DNA of 48,791 nucleotides, from IMG/VR virus record IMGVR_UViG_3300046817_000222, positions 1 to 48,791 of that record; one strand, written 5' to 3'. Below, one piece after another: positions 23,351-33,001 of the stretch. The notes beneath the pieces are model-generated. The model saw only the letters and a program-made list of their open reading frames with translations, searched no databases and was not told where the DNA came from. Each line of letters opens with the position of its first letter. Position 1 is the first letter of the stretch. The position numbers were made by a program, and so were the translations under genes. The stretch is from a virus.

Positions 23351-23723
23351 TGAGGTCGGATTCGTGGATGGCGAAACTCGGACAATGAACGATCGCGTTC
23401 TTCAGGATCGTGCGCTTGGCACCCTCAACAGGGCCATCGTGTAACGGCACCCCATCTGCCGAGAACGCGCGGAAATGGACCGGATCGCCCTCGCCCGGCG
23501 CCTGCCCGTCAGACGTTATCGGACGGGCTGTGATCTTCCCTGCATCAGCGAGGTTGAACGCTGGATTGCCAAACCGCAGTTCCGCCAAGTGCCCAGAGGC
23601 CACCGGGATGTCAGGACTCTCGGGCTGTGGCGTGCCGTAGTAGCGCAGATAGCCGTTGTTGAACATCGGCGCGATCGCGTTGAGCTTCGCGTGCTTGACG
23701 GCGAGTGACCATGTGGATGCCAT
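23337..23723 (-). CDS. Small fibre-associated protein (128 aa)
   Basis: Mixed sequence (AIAPMFNNGYLRYYGTPQPESPDIPVASGHLAELRFGNPAF). This resembles a small protein found beside fibre genes in related podoviruses that may help assemble tail fibres. Specific function unknown. Confidence 0.55.
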   Translation of the reverse strand: MASTWSLAVKHAKLNAIAPMFNNGYLRYYGTPQPESPDIPVASGHLAELRFGNPAFNLADAGKITARPITSDGQAPGEGDPVHFRAFSADGVPLHDGPVEGAKRTILKNAIVHCPSFAIHESDLNGRA

Positions 23724-23726
23724 ACG

Positions 23727-25625
23727 TTAGTCCTCTGGAACGAGACGACTCGCCCGACCACTGCTATCGCGCTCAACCCGAACCGGTTTCTTGGGCTTGC
23801 CTTTCGCCGCTTGCGCTGCCGCTTCCGCATCTGCCGCCGCCTGACGTTCCTTGATCCCAGCAGCCACCGCGTCCATGTCGACGCCCATGTGCTCGAGGTA
23901 GGGGATGTATTCCTTCGGATGCTGGAACGCATCGTCCATCATACTTGGTGTCGGCGCCGTCTTGGCAATCGGTTTCAGCCCGACCGGATTCGCAGTCGTC
24001 GGTACGACCGCACCAGTCTCAGGCGATGCCGGCTGTCCACCGCCGCGGATCGTCGCGCCGCTAGATGCAGGACCACCACGAATGACGGCGCCCGATGACG
24101 GGGCTGGTGTGGCCGTCTTGGTGCGATGCGCCTCAAGATCCTGACGCGCGAAGATGGCGGCGTCCTCTGCTTCCCGCTGTGCCGTCTGTGCCGCCGTCCT
24201 GCTCTCCTCGTCGGTCGCCTTGTCGGCCAGCCCCTTGTAGTGCCGCGCGTCGGCATCTGCGCGCGTGATCTTCTTCTGGATGTCCGATTCCTGCTGACGG
24301 TCCAACCGCCCGCCGACCGACCGCTGAAGCGTCATCAGATGCGTTTTCTGGCTGTCGTTCAGCCCCGACGTGCCGGGAATGTTCTCTTGCGAGAATTGCT
24401 CTGGGGTGAAGTACGCACTGTTCAGCAGGTCCATGTACTTCTCAGAGTCACCCGGATCATCGGCCTTCTGTAGCCGCTTGGACTCACCAATCAGGACCGA
24501 GCCGTGGGTCGCCCCCATCGCATGTCGAAGCGACATCGGGACCGCCGTGAGATCGCCGCCATTCCGTAGTAGAATGTCGTACCCCTTCTGAAAGGCGGCA
24601 TCCTGCGTCTGACGCGTCGCTGCGGCTTGCCGGTTGTAGTAGAGACTGAGCCGTTGTTCCGTCTTTTCACGGACCTGTGGATCTTGAATCTTTGCCGCCT
24701 CGTTGTACGCATCCGTCTCGGACGCGACCGCATGAACCGGACTGCCCTCTGGTGCTGGCGCGACACCCGTAATCACATCGCCATAATGCACGCCATCTGA
24801 TTCGACCGAGGACGTATGTGCTAGCTTCTCGGCGGTCGTCAGTGCCTTGCCGACAAACTCATCCTTGTGTTGGTCGACGTAAGCGACCGCGAGGTTGCCC
24901 TGGCCATTATCGACATATTGCTGGACGACATCGAGGCGTAGATCACTCGTTGCCTTCGCTACCTGCGTGTCGATGAAATCTTGCGGGAGTCCGTTGCGCT
25001 GACCGTGGAGCTGAATGATTGAGGCACGGGCATGGATCGCTGGTTCGACAATCGTCGGGTCGTTGTACGCCTTGATGGCCTGATCCATCTTGGCATCCAA
25101 CGCGCCCTGCGTGGACTCGTTGTCATACACAACACGTTGTTTCCCGACATGCACCTGAATCTGCTGGTGCATCTGGTCCCACTCGCCCTGCGCGATCTTG
25201 TCGAATGCGGCCCTTTGATCTTCGTTCGCCAGACTATTCCGCATGACGTCCGCGACCTGCCAATATTCCGTCTGCGCCTTCTCGGGCATGTCAAACGCGT
25301 TCTTCCCATCTAGCCCGAGCCATCCGGTCTGATCGACGCCATTCTGGTTCGCGTAGAGCGCATCGGTGCGATACTGCGCGAGTTTGCCACCGACATCCGT
25401 GACCGCGACCTGATCCGCCCGCGCCTTCTCCTGATAGGCCATCCGAGCCTGCTCGGCACCGATAGCCTCTGCCCCTTGAATCGCGGGCTGGAGATTGCCG
25501 AGCGTCCCCCGTTCAGCCGCGATGCCACCACCGAACGCCTCGCGAGGTGCGTTCGGTGATAGCTGCGGCACCCGCAACGGCTGGAGCGGGATGCGCGGGC
25601 CAGGGGACATCGGAACGACAGGCAT
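23727..25625 (-). CDS. Internal virion protein (632 aa)
   Basis: Mostly helical, beginning AFGGGIAAERGTLGNL and containing DQVAVTDVGGKLAQYRTDALYANQNG, then LGLDGKNAFDMPEKAQTEYWQ and HVGKQRVVYDNES, a pattern of large podovirus internal proteins ejected with the DNA. The C-terminal 150 residues are Lys/Glu/Ala/Pro-rich and probably flexible. Sits with the 184-residue protein at 26305 in the ejection module. Confidence 0.75.
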   Translation of the reverse strand: MPVVPMSPGPRIPLQPLRVPQLSPNAPREAFGGGIAAERGTLGNLQPAIQGAEAIGAEQARMAYQEKARADQVAVTDVGGKLAQYRTDALYANQNGVDQTGWLGLDGKNAFDMPEKAQTEYWQVADVMRNSLANEDQRAAFDKIAQGEWDQMHQQIQVHVGKQRVVYDNESTQGALDAKMDQAIKAYNDPTIVEPAIHARASIIQLHGQRNGLPQDFIDTQVAKATSDLRLDVVQQYVDNGQGNLAVAYVDQHKDEFVGKALTTAEKLAHTSSVESDGVHYGDVITGVAPAPEGSPVHAVASETDAYNEAAKIQDPQVREKTEQRLSLYYNRQAAATRQTQDAAFQKGYDILLRNGGDLTAVPMSLRHAMGATHGSVLIGESKRLQKADDPGDSEKYMDLLNSAYFTPEQFSQENIPGTSGLNDSQKTHLMTLQRSVGGRLDRQQESDIQKKITRADADARHYKGLADKATDEESRTAAQTAQREAEDAAIFARQDLEAHRTKTATPAPSSGAVIRGGPASSGATIRGGGQPASPETGAVVPTTANPVGLKPIAKTAPTPSMMDDAFQHPKEYIPYLEHMGVDMDAVAAGIKERQAAADAEAAAQAAKGKPKKPVRVERDSSGRASRLVPED

Positions 25626-25626
25626 C

Positions 25627-26295
25627 TTACGAGAGCGTCACCGCGCAAACATTGGACGTGATGCCGCCTTCCGTAGCCGTGACGTTTGTCGTACCAGCCG
25701 CGACACCCGTGACGGTGATCGTGCCGGTCAGGATTCCAACAGTCGCCTTGGTCTCATCCGAACTGTTCGCCGCGGTGTCGGCCGGGACCGTCATGCTCGC
25801 GCCATACTGATCCGTCGCGGTGACTGTCGTAGTGCCAGTGGTCGTGTGGGCGAAACTCAGTGTCGAATCAGCCAGGACCAGCGTCGTCAGAATGGCCGTG
25901 ATCGTCACAGCGCAGTCGGCAGAATCGACCGCGCCAGCCGTCGCCTTGACGTTGCACGTCCCGACCTTGACCGCAGTGACGATGCCTGTCGTACTCCCGA
26001 CCGTGGCGACTGTGGCGTCACTGCTCAACCACGTCACGGCGTTGGCGAGCACGAGACCACCGGCATCCGTGACGATGGCAGTCAGCGTCTGCGGGGTGCC
26101 CTTGAGGAGCGCCATCGTCGTTGCCGAGATAGTCGTTGTGGTGACGGTATTGTCGCCGCCGACGATAGTCGTCCCATCGCCCCGCGCCCGCGCATCGAAC
26201 GCGATTTCCCGATTCCCGATGGAGTCCGTTGCACTCGCGGCGAGTGTGGACTTCTGCGTGGCGCTCTGGGCACGCTTCTGATATTCGGTTGCCAT
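25627..26295 (-). CDS. Protein with two bacterial Ig-like (Big2) domains
   Basis: Two Ig-like domains of the BIG2 type with the typical WLSSDATVATVGSTTGIVTAVKVGTCNVKAT core (about 88-119). Such domains decorate virions and bind cell-surface carbohydrates weakly. A TAGGAG site precedes ATG 26295. Probably a decoration or adhesin. Confidence 0.8.
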   Translation of the reverse strand: MATEYQKRAQSATQKSTLAASATDSIGNREIAFDARARGDGTTIVGGDNTVTTTTISATTMALLKGTPQTLTAIVTDAGGLVLANAVTWLSSDATVATVGSTTGIVTAVKVGTCNVKATAGAVDSADCAVTITAILTTLVLADSTLSFAHTTTGTTTVTATDQYGASMTVPADTAANSSDETKATVGILTGTITVTGVAAGTTNVTATEGGITSNVCAVTLS

Positions 26296-26304
26296 GACAG
26301 ACTC

Positions 26305-26859
26305 CTAGGGTTTGCCGGTTCGGTTGCCAGTGGTGCGAAGATCGGTGCGTTTGTCCCGAATCTTCTGGATGCCATAAGCGGTCTGCGCTGCACCACTCAG
26401 CAAATCAGACCACGATTGCGCCCGCAGTCCACTCGCTGTCATATCACCCGTGATCGCCGCGACGTCTCCTTCTCGGCGCTGCTGTATCCCTTGAACCTTG
26501 TAACCCCACGCTTCGCGCGCCGCGTTGTTCCGTATCGTCAACTCGTCCAACGCCCCGACAGCCGACTCGGACGCTTGCACGTCAGCCGCCGATCCGCTTG
26601 AGACATCCACGCCCTGAGCGGCTAGCGCCGCCCGACTCGATCCGATCGCTTGTCGCGTCGCGAGCCCCTGACGTTGCGCTTCAAGCTGCCCGCGATCCGT
26701 CGCGTCCTTGGCTTCCAGGTCCGACAGCCGCGCGTTCTCGTAGTCGACGGCCTTGGCATACTGGCCCTGTGCCGATGCCGCGGACGCTTGCCGCTGCGCG
26801 CCCATGACGTTCTGGACGGTGGAGAACGAGCTGAGTGCTATCGCTGCGTAGTCACCCAT
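26305..26859 (-). CDS. Internal virion protein, gp14-like (184 aa)
   Basis: Highly helical. The motif AALAAQGVDVSSGSAADVQASESAVGALDELTIRNNAAREAWGY (about 78-121) is characteristic of gp14-like internal virion proteins that form part of the ejection channel. It overlaps the nozzle C-terminal ORF upstream by one codon. Confidence 0.75.
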   Translation of the reverse strand: MGDYAAIALSSFSTVQNVMGAQRQASAASAQGQYAKAVDYENARLSDLEAKDATDRGQLEAQRQGLATRQAIGSSRAALAAQGVDVSSGSAADVQASESAVGALDELTIRNNAAREAWGYKVQGIQQRREGDVAAITGDMTASGLRAQSWSDLLSGAAQTAYGIQKIRDKRTDLRTTGNRTGKP

Positions 26860-27941
26860 TAGCCGGGTCCGGGTATAAATCCATGTTTCACGACCGACGT
26901 GATGTTCGCCGCGACGGGATCAACCGACCGGATAAACACCCGACCGTTGTCCGTCCATCGGCTGATGATATTGGCGTCGATGTATTGCGTCAGATACTTC
27001 TCGTAGTTGTCATCAGTCGGCAACGGGACTTCCTGCAAGTCCTGCAACGGATTCAGGGCATCATTCGTCGGGGGCAAGCCACCACCCCAGATCGACCGCG
27101 ACTGTGCGACCATGAACCCGAGCTTACTGATGTCGATTTTCTGGCCCTTGAGGCTCGGCCCTTGTGGCGAATCAATGTCCAGCGTCTCGATGTCCGAGAG
27201 ATACGGAAGCCCGACAATCACGCGCGAGTAGAAATCGCCAAGCGAGACCGCGCCACTCGTCACAGTGATGACGGGAAGCCGGGCGTTATTCGGCGAAGCA
27301 ATCACATGCTCGTCCCCGAGAATACCAACGGCTTCCCCCTCGAGATGATCGAGTCCTGCGACCGCATCGACGAGTCGGTCCCAGACCGTGATATCGGCCG
27401 ACCGGATCGCGGTCGGAATGGCAATATCCGCGACCCCCGTGACGACGGTGGCACTCGTAAACACGCCAATCGTGAACCGCGTCGTCGATAACGTCGCTCC
27501 GGTAATGCTATCCGTTTCGTGGAGGACGAGGACGTTCCCGACGTCGCCTGAGATGAACGTATTTGCCGACGCAGTAAGGGTGAGGATTTCACCAGGAAGC
27601 CACGTAGAACCACCCGAGAACGCCAGTGTGACGCCGGGATGGAGACCATCCGAGGCTCCTGCGTTCCGGCCATCATATTCGAGAGCTGAATCGACATACA
27701 GAGTGCCACCACGACCGATGAGCGCGGCCGGCGCTGCCTGTGGCGGAACGGGATTCCCACCACCACCGGTTCCACCACCGGTCTCGTTACTGGACCAAAC
27801 GACCTGCTTCCCAATAATCGTGACGTTACCGTCATTGATGACCGGGAAGGCGACCTGCTTCCCGATCTGCGTGACATTGTTATCTGGGCCAATTCCCCAG
27901 ACAACCTGCTTCCCGATCTGCGTTGCACGGTTGTCGGACAC
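26859..27941 (-). CDS. Nozzle (tail tubular B) C-terminal part with TQIGKQV repeats
   Basis: The N-terminus has three repeats (TQIGKQVVW, TQIGKQVAF, TIIGKQVVW, residues 7-49). Then comes YVDSALEYDGRNAG...VTLAFSGG and AGLDHLEGEAVGILGDEHV, followed by LPVITVTSGAVSLGDFYSRVIVGLPYLSDIETLDID. These are the usual C-terminal parts of the podovirus nozzle protein, which in most phages continue directly from the part encoded at 29141-31438. GTG 27941. The missing junction to the N-terminal part is described in the findings. Confidence 0.75.
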   Translation of the reverse strand: MSDNRATQIGKQVVWGIGPDNNVTQIGKQVAFPVINDGNVTIIGKQVVWSSNETGGGTGGGGNPVPPQAAPAALIGRGGTLYVDSALEYDGRNAGASDGLHPGVTLAFSGGSTWLPGEILTLTASANTFISGDVGNVLVLHETDSITGATLSTTRFTIGVFTSATVVTGVADIAIPTAIRSADITVWDRLVDAVAGLDHLEGEAVGILGDEHVIASPNNARLPVITVTSGAVSLGDFYSRVIVGLPYLSDIETLDIDSPQGPSLKGQKIDISKLGFMVAQSRSIWGGGLPPTNDALNPLQDLQEVPLPTDDNYEKYLTQYIDANIISRWTDNGRVFIRSVDPVAANITSVVKHGFIPGPG

Positions 27942-27944
27942 AAC

Positions 27945-29144
27945 CTAGGCCACACGCTGATACACGATTTCCGCCGCATCACAATTCACAATAGACCACG
28001 CCGCGCTCGTATGTGGATCGACTTGATGGCCCGGTGCGGGTCCAGCCTGTGTCATTAGGGCATAGCCGGTCGGCGTTGAGAGGTCCACGCCATTATCGAC
28101 TTCTGTAGCGCCAGAGATCATCCCGTAGCGCGCCGTATTGGCGCTTGCGTCTGTCTTGCGGTGGATGATGAGTTCTGTCACTTCTGCTATCGACGCCGTG
28201 TTTGCTGGCATCGGTTCTGTGGGGAACGAGACCTTCTTCGGCAACGCCGCATTGGTCTCTTGGATATAGGTCGTGTCCCCGTCTGCCTGCTGCTCGCTCA
28301 CGCACGCGAGGAGCGTTCCTGCGCCGGTGGCAACACCGGCAGTATATGTCCCACTACCCGTCGTGAATGACCCGCTCACCTCGGCCCGGCGATAGGAGAC
28401 GCGCTGATCACCAATACGGCCAGTACCGGAACAATCATGGAATACGGCGTCGGTCGCGAAACAGGAGGCAAAACTATCCGTCCGAATCTGGACGTATCCA
28501 ATCTTTCCCGACCCGCCAATCACGTTCCGCGTTGAGACGCCACTGAGGTTGAGAACGAGCGTACTATCGGCGTAGACCTGCACGCTCCCACTCGTCGCAT
28601 GAATGACGGGATGAACAATCTCGATATGCGTGTAGTTCCCGTTTTGCTGATTCGCACCGACCGGCATCACAAATGTCGAAATGCCGATGATCGTCCCTTT
28701 ATTGCCCCCACCCGATCCCGAGCCATTCCGAACGCAGAGACGACCGTCATTTAGCACTTCAACCGAAAGGTGTAGAAGCGCCTTACTAAACGAACCGTCG
28801 CCAAGCCCGTCGTCGTCCCAGAAATCACAGAGCAGCGTATCGCCGATATGACCGCCCTGATTGTACGCGAACGCAACGCCAATTTTGTTGTTGGTCATCG
28901 CATTCGTATCAATGGCACCGGAGAAGCCAAGCGTAGTCGCCCGTAGCCCCATATGACTTCCCTGCATCGACCAGCCTTGGTCTGCTCCCGACCCGCGACC
29001 CCATTGGGCAAGATTGGCCGGAGAAGCTACCCCTAGATCGCCAAAACTGTTGTTACTCGACCCTGAGAGCGAGAGATAAACCTGATTCCAGACTGAGTTG
29101 CCATACCCAAACGACTCACGCCAAAGAATAACTGGATCGCTCAT
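27945..29144 (-). CDS. Lectin-like virion protein inserted between nozzle halves
   Basis: 399 residues. Beta-rich, with a concanavalin-like or laminin G-like layout (LWRESFGYGNSVWNQVY, NYTHIEIVHPVI, SGSVQVYADSTLVLNLSG). The C-terminus may form a second small domain (VIHRKTDASANTARYGMISG). Its start overlaps the nozzle N-terminal ORF (ATGA) and its end is three bases from the C-terminal ORF, so it is translated between the two. Probably a receptor-binding or decoration domain. Confidence 0.65.
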   Translation of the reverse strand: MSDPVILWRESFGYGNSVWNQVYLSLSGSSNNSFGDLGVASPANLAQWGRGSGADQGWSMQGSHMGLRATTLGFSGAIDTNAMTNNKIGVAFAYNQGGHIGDTLLCDFWDDDGLGDGSFSKALLHLSVEVLNDGRLCVRNGSGSGGGNKGTIIGISTFVMPVGANQQNGNYTHIEIVHPVIHATSGSVQVYADSTLVLNLSGVSTRNVIGGSGKIGYVQIRTDSFASCFATDAVFHDCSGTGRIGDQRVSYRRAEVSGSFTTGSGTYTAGVATGAGTLLACVSEQQADGDTTYIQETNAALPKKVSFPTEPMPANTASIAEVTELIIHRKTDASANTARYGMISGATEVDNGVDLSTPTGYALMTQAGPAPGHQVDPHTSAAWSIVNCDAAEIVYQRVA

Positions 29145-31438
29145 GGAAGCACCGTAATCGTGGTGGAACTATTCGATGTGACGAATTGCGAGTTGACAAA
29201 ACCAGACAATTCGTAGCGGACGCGGAGCCAGTAGTCACCGGTCGCCGTAATATTCCAGAGTGCCCCGGTCTGACCGAATGCAAAGAATCCGACTTGGGAG
29301 AACTCGCCGTCAGTAGGTGCGATGCTCGTAGGACCGGCGATCTGTACGTTCGAGTTGCCACCCTGCGGACTCTCCGGCCACTGAATTGTCGTGGCCGTCA
29401 CTCCGCTACTCTCACCGGTATCGGTGATCGTCGGCGCTGAGGCCGGATCAATAAGCGTTGGCGTGGTCGCAATCGCGGTCGCGAATTGCGTGTCCGGCGT
29501 CGGACCTAGCCAATCCGATGTATCGGTGCCGATCACGTGTTGGACGCGCCACTGATACGACGAATGGGTATTAAGCCCCGTAAACGTGAAAGACTGTTGT
29601 CCTGCTGGCACGCTGAATGACACCCATGTCTGCGATCCGAACGCTTGAATCTGAGCCGTGCTGGCTGCACTGAGATTACCAGCTGTCCAGTTGGCCGTCG
29701 CCGTCGTGGTCGTGATATCCGTCGTGCTCGGGTTGGTCGGCGGAGAAATCGTCTGAGGGTTCGGCGGCGGTGGCGGGGGCGGCGGTGGTGGCGTCACGAC
29801 ACCGCCGACAGATGTCGCCGGCTGAATGGCGACCTGCGGGAACTGGATCGTCGACGTCTGCCATTCGATGTACCGGTGGTACGTCGTCGTCGTCGGTGGG
29901 TCCGAGCCCGCAATCAATCGGCGCGCAATCCAGTAGACCCGATGTTCCCTGCCCTCCGGGACACATGCCACCGCCTCGACAAAGCCCTGCGTGTCATGCC
30001 GTGACCACGCAAAGACTTCCTGTTCCGGGATGTACGTGAGGGCGAGTAGTACGCCGTCCGACCGCACCGCCCAGAGCACATGGGGGTAGACCTGCTGCCA
30101 GCACCAATCGACGATCGTGTACCCATCAACGAGATGGGACGAGTAGATCGTCAGGTCACTGGACTGGAGCGCGTAGTATCCGAATTGCACGTTGGCTTGC
30201 AGTTCGCGCACCTGCGCGCCGAGCGCCTGCAAGAAGATGAGTTGGTTGCCCGCCTTGATCGGCCGGAGTCCAGCGACACCATCGCTCGCCCCGATACGCG
30301 CATTGACCGCGCTCGGCGTGATAGTCCCATTGCCATCGCCCTCGACAATCCATTCCGCGCCATCGCTAAGAACGACCATGCGCCCGACATTCAAGACGCC
30401 ACGAACCCGGTCAATCTCCTCAGAGACCAATCGGAACGTGATCGCATCATCATCCTGAACAAAAACGGACGTCGTGAAGTTATGGTAGAAGCCTGTACGT
30501 GACGCCCAGATCGTGTCGGGATTGTTATTGGAGGCCGCAAAGACGAGGCGTTGCTGATAGTAGGTGACGACAGCCGGATAGTTGCTGATCGACTGAAACA
30601 GCGTACTCGCAACTGGCGGCTGAAGCGTGATGTCGGGCAACGTCGACCCGTCATCGGCAAATGCCGTCGCGATCGTCTCACCAAGGTAGGCGAATACGCC
30701 ACCGGTATACGACCCGCCGGACGCGAGCACTTTGAACGGGACACGCTTGTAGACCTTGTAGGTCGCTGCATCCGTGACCGCCGTCCATTCGACTTTGATC
30801 GGCGCGACATCGGTCGCTTGCGTAATGATGCCCGATTCTAGACTCTGTAGCGATTCCTCGCCTTGCGCTGTGACTGAAGTGACCACGTAGTCCGACAGAC
30901 TGCCGAGCAGCACGGCCGGAAACCCTGTCCCGCCTGTAACTGTCGGCATTCCCGGCGCTGCGATGGACGGATTGAATACGATGTCCGTCAGTGTCCAATT
31001 CGTATCGCCAAACCGCTTCAGCTCTTTCGGTGGATACGTCGGATGGACGATCGTCACCACATCGGCCGACTGGACGTACTGAAGGTCCGGCAGGTCCGTT
31101 TCGAGATACGGTGTCGCGATCTCGTACGGGTCCGGTGGGCTCGCAGGATCTTCAACCACCGCCGCGTTCTGGATGAATCGGATATAGTGCTCGCCGAACT
31201 CCAGCACCAGCGTATCGGAGATGTTGAACACGAACGGGATCAACCGCGTCCGCTTGGTCGAGTCCTTGACCTCTGTGACGTACAGCGTCCCCGGCCGCTT
31301 GTTCACGCCACCCTGTCGGGCAACAATGAAATTGCGGCACTGGCGCAGCCCGACCTCGTACTTCGCCAAATCGGTGCGCGAATACAGTGCAGGTGCTAGT
31401 TCGCCCGCCGAGAATGACTTGTTGGCGAGGTTCGCCAC
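29141..31438 (-). CDS. Nozzle (tail tubular B) N-terminal part with FN3 domain
   Basis: 765 residues, GTG start. The first 540 residues have the standard nozzle sequence (NLANKSFSAGELAPALYSR, VGLRQCRNFIVARQGGVNKR, FGEHYIRFIQNA), ending in TTTYHRYIEWQTS, where the chain normally continues to the C-terminal part. Instead a run of ten Pro (near residue 550) joins it to an FN3-like domain (TATANWTAGN...YQWRVQHVIG) and a beta-rich end. The nozzle forms the lower tail tube through which DNA leaves. Confidence 0.85.
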   Translation of the reverse strand: MANLANKSFSAGELAPALYSRTDLAKYEVGLRQCRNFIVARQGGVNKRPGTLYVTEVKDSTKRTRLIPFVFNISDTLVLEFGEHYIRFIQNAAVVEDPASPPDPYEIATPYLETDLPDLQYVQSADVVTIVHPTYPPKELKRFGDTNWTLTDIVFNPSIAAPGMPTVTGGTGFPAVLLGSLSDYVVTSVTAQGEESLQSLESGIITQATDVAPIKVEWTAVTDAATYKVYKRVPFKVLASGGSYTGGVFAYLGETIATAFADDGSTLPDITLQPPVASTLFQSISNYPAVVTYYQQRLVFAASNNNPDTIWASRTGFYHNFTTSVFVQDDDAITFRLVSEEIDRVRGVLNVGRMVVLSDGAEWIVEGDGNGTITPSAVNARIGASDGVAGLRPIKAGNQLIFLQALGAQVRELQANVQFGYYALQSSDLTIYSSHLVDGYTIVDWCWQQVYPHVLWAVRSDGVLLALTYIPEQEVFAWSRHDTQGFVEAVACVPEGREHRVYWIARRLIAGSDPPTTTTYHRYIEWQTSTIQFPQVAIQPATSVGGVVTPPPPPPPPPPNPQTISPPTNPSTTDITTTTATANWTAGNLSAASTAQIQAFGSQTWVSFSVPAGQQSFTFTGLNTHSSYQWRVQHVIGTDTSDWLGPTPDTQFATAIATTPTLIDPASAPTITDTGESSGVTATTIQWPESPQGGNSNVQIAGPTSIAPTDGEFSQVGFFAFGQTGALWNITATGDYWLRVRYELSGFVNSQFVTSNSSTTITVLP

Positions 31439-32106
31439 TAGCCGTCCCGCGTCAGAACGAACTGAGATTCCGGCGCGGGGTCAGGGACTTCCTCGTTCAG
31501 CGCAGTGGCTTGCGCTTGGTTGATGATCTGCTGGTACAACTGATAGGCTCGAGCGCCGAGTTTACCCGAATCGCCGCCCTGTGAAATCGCCGGGGCGAGA
31601 TAGAACGCGAGTTTGGCGGCAAGGGCTTGGGCGAACTCGGACGTGAACTGCGCTTCGGCAGTGATGTCGGTCGTGTACTCCAACTGCGGCTGTTGCGGCG
31701 TATCGGCTGTCGCGACGATGACCGGGAAGTCGGTATAGAGCAACCGGCCCGTACTATCACTCCCAACGATGAACGACCATCGCGTCTGTGGGACATCGAG
31801 CCGCGTTCCGGGCAAGAGCCGGCGCGGGCGTAGACAGTCGGCTGGCAGCCGATAGCTGTACTGGTAGTCCATCGTCACCGGGACTGTGGTCGTCCCGCCA
31901 ACGAGAACTAGTGTGGCATACCGACGAGCGAACGGCCAGTTGAACTCCCGCAACACCTCGTCGCGCGTCGTGTCAAAGAACACCGCACACGCCTTCGCGT
32001 TCTGGTCGTTCGCGTCAGTAATAGCCGTGATCGTCTTGCCCACGGCCAAGTGGCCGAGGCACATGTTGCAAATCGTCGTGGTGGTCGGGACGAATTGCGT
32101 CGGCAT
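31438..32106 (-). CDS. Tail gatekeeper (tail tubular A)
   Basis: 222 residues. The pattern ICNMCLGHLAVGKTITAITDANDQNAKACAVFFDTTRDEVLREFNWPFARRYATL (12-67) is diagnostic for podovirus gatekeeper proteins that close the portal after packaging and join it to the nozzle. It overlaps the nozzle gene (TAGTG). Confidence 0.9.
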   Translation of the reverse strand: MPTQFVPTTTTICNMCLGHLAVGKTITAITDANDQNAKACAVFFDTTRDEVLREFNWPFARRYATLVLVGGTTTVPVTMDYQYSYRLPADCLRPRRLLPGTRLDVPQTRWSFIVGSDSTGRLLYTDFPVIVATADTPQQPQLEYTTDITAEAQFTSEFAQALAAKLAFYLAPAISQGGDSGKLGARAYQLYQQIINQAQATALNEEVPDPAPESQFVLTRDG

Positions 32107-32107
32107 C

Positions 32108-32557
32108 TTACGTCGTCGGCCGCTTACGCAGCCACAGCGTTATGGCGTACGCCCCACCACTCGTCGCGGAACTCGTCAGCAGCACATCGCCCGTCGAGTC
32201 GGCCGTCTTGGGGTCTTTCAATCCACCCGTGCGAATCGAATCGCGGAGGATGTGCGAGGCGCCGTACCGACTCCCCAGACCCGTGTAATCGAGCGTGTTC
32301 GCGCCCGTCAGCAACAAGCCGGGGCTATCCGCGGCATGGTCCCATGTGATCTTGACCGACGTGAAGCCGGTGACGGTGTAGTCCACCCGCTCAATGTCGA
32401 GGGCAAGGGCCTCGATGCCGTCCGTCGCAACGCCGATCGCGCTCTTGTCGACCTTGACGACGTTCGTCTCGCCTGTGCCGTCCGAAAGACTGGTCAGATG
32501 GACGACGTACTGCTTCGCGTCCTCGTAAATGACGTTACTAGTTACGGCGTCGGCCAT
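32108..32557 (-). CDS. Conserved podovirus head protein (149 aa)
   Basis: Beta-rich with QYVVHLTSLSDGTGETNVVKVDKSAIG and VDYTVTGFTSVKITWDH, matching a small conserved protein encoded between capsid and tail genes in related podoviruses; often found in virions, precise role unknown. GAGGA site before ATG 32557. Confidence 0.65.
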   Translation of the reverse strand: MADAVTSNVIYEDAKQYVVHLTSLSDGTGETNVVKVDKSAIGVATDGIEALALDIERVDYTVTGFTSVKITWDHAADSPGLLLTGANTLDYTGLGSRYGASHILRDSIRTGGLKDPKTADSTGDVLLTSSATSGGAYAITLWLRKRPTT

Positions 32558-32582
32558 CGGTCAATCCTCGATCAAAGGGGAA

Positions 32583-32975
32583 CTACGGTTCCAGGTCGTC
32601 CTCGTCCTTCACCGCATTGCCGAACGTCTTGGTATGGCCCACTTCGGCAGTCAGCTTCTCGCGCTTCCCAGCCAATGCGACCCATCGCGGCAATGCGAAC
32701 TCACCGCGTTCCGTCACGACAGATTCTCTATCCCGACGTTGTGCTTCCGTCAATTTCGACCACATCGGCAGATCGGTCGTGTCGTACTCGAACACTTCGT
32801 CCTCGTTGCGGATCAGGTTGTTGCGGCCCAACTCCCGCTTCTTGGTTCCGTCGATTTCTCGAACCTCGATGATTTCCATGACGGCATAGTAGCCGCGGTG
32901 CAGCGCACGAACGCGAATGAGGTCGGGCGTCGGGCGTTCCTTGACCTTCTTTTCTCCTGCCGGCCAGCGGGGCAT
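32583..32975 (-). CDS. Hypothetical virion-region protein (130 aa)
   Basis: Basic N-terminus, then YYAVMEIIEVREIDGTKKRELGRNNLIRNEDEVFEYDTTDLPMWSKL, a beta-sandwich-like sequence. No family recognised. AGAGAGGA site before ATG 32975. Lies just downstream of a strong hairpin after the cement protein gene. Confidence 0.5.
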   Translation of the reverse strand: MPRWPAGEKKVKERPTPDLIRVRALHRGYYAVMEIIEVREIDGTKKRELGRNNLIRNEDEVFEYDTTDLPMWSKLTEAQRRDRESVVTERGEFALPRWVALAGKREKLTAEVGHTKTFGNAVKDEDDLEP

Positions 32976-33001
32976 AACGAATCCTCTCTGAGATAGGTAC
33001 C

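Noticed and set aside
25495-26601. A 368-residue plus-strand frame
   Set aside because: Very Arg-rich and low in hydrophobic residues; it lies opposite the Ig-like and internal virion genes, which have clear families.
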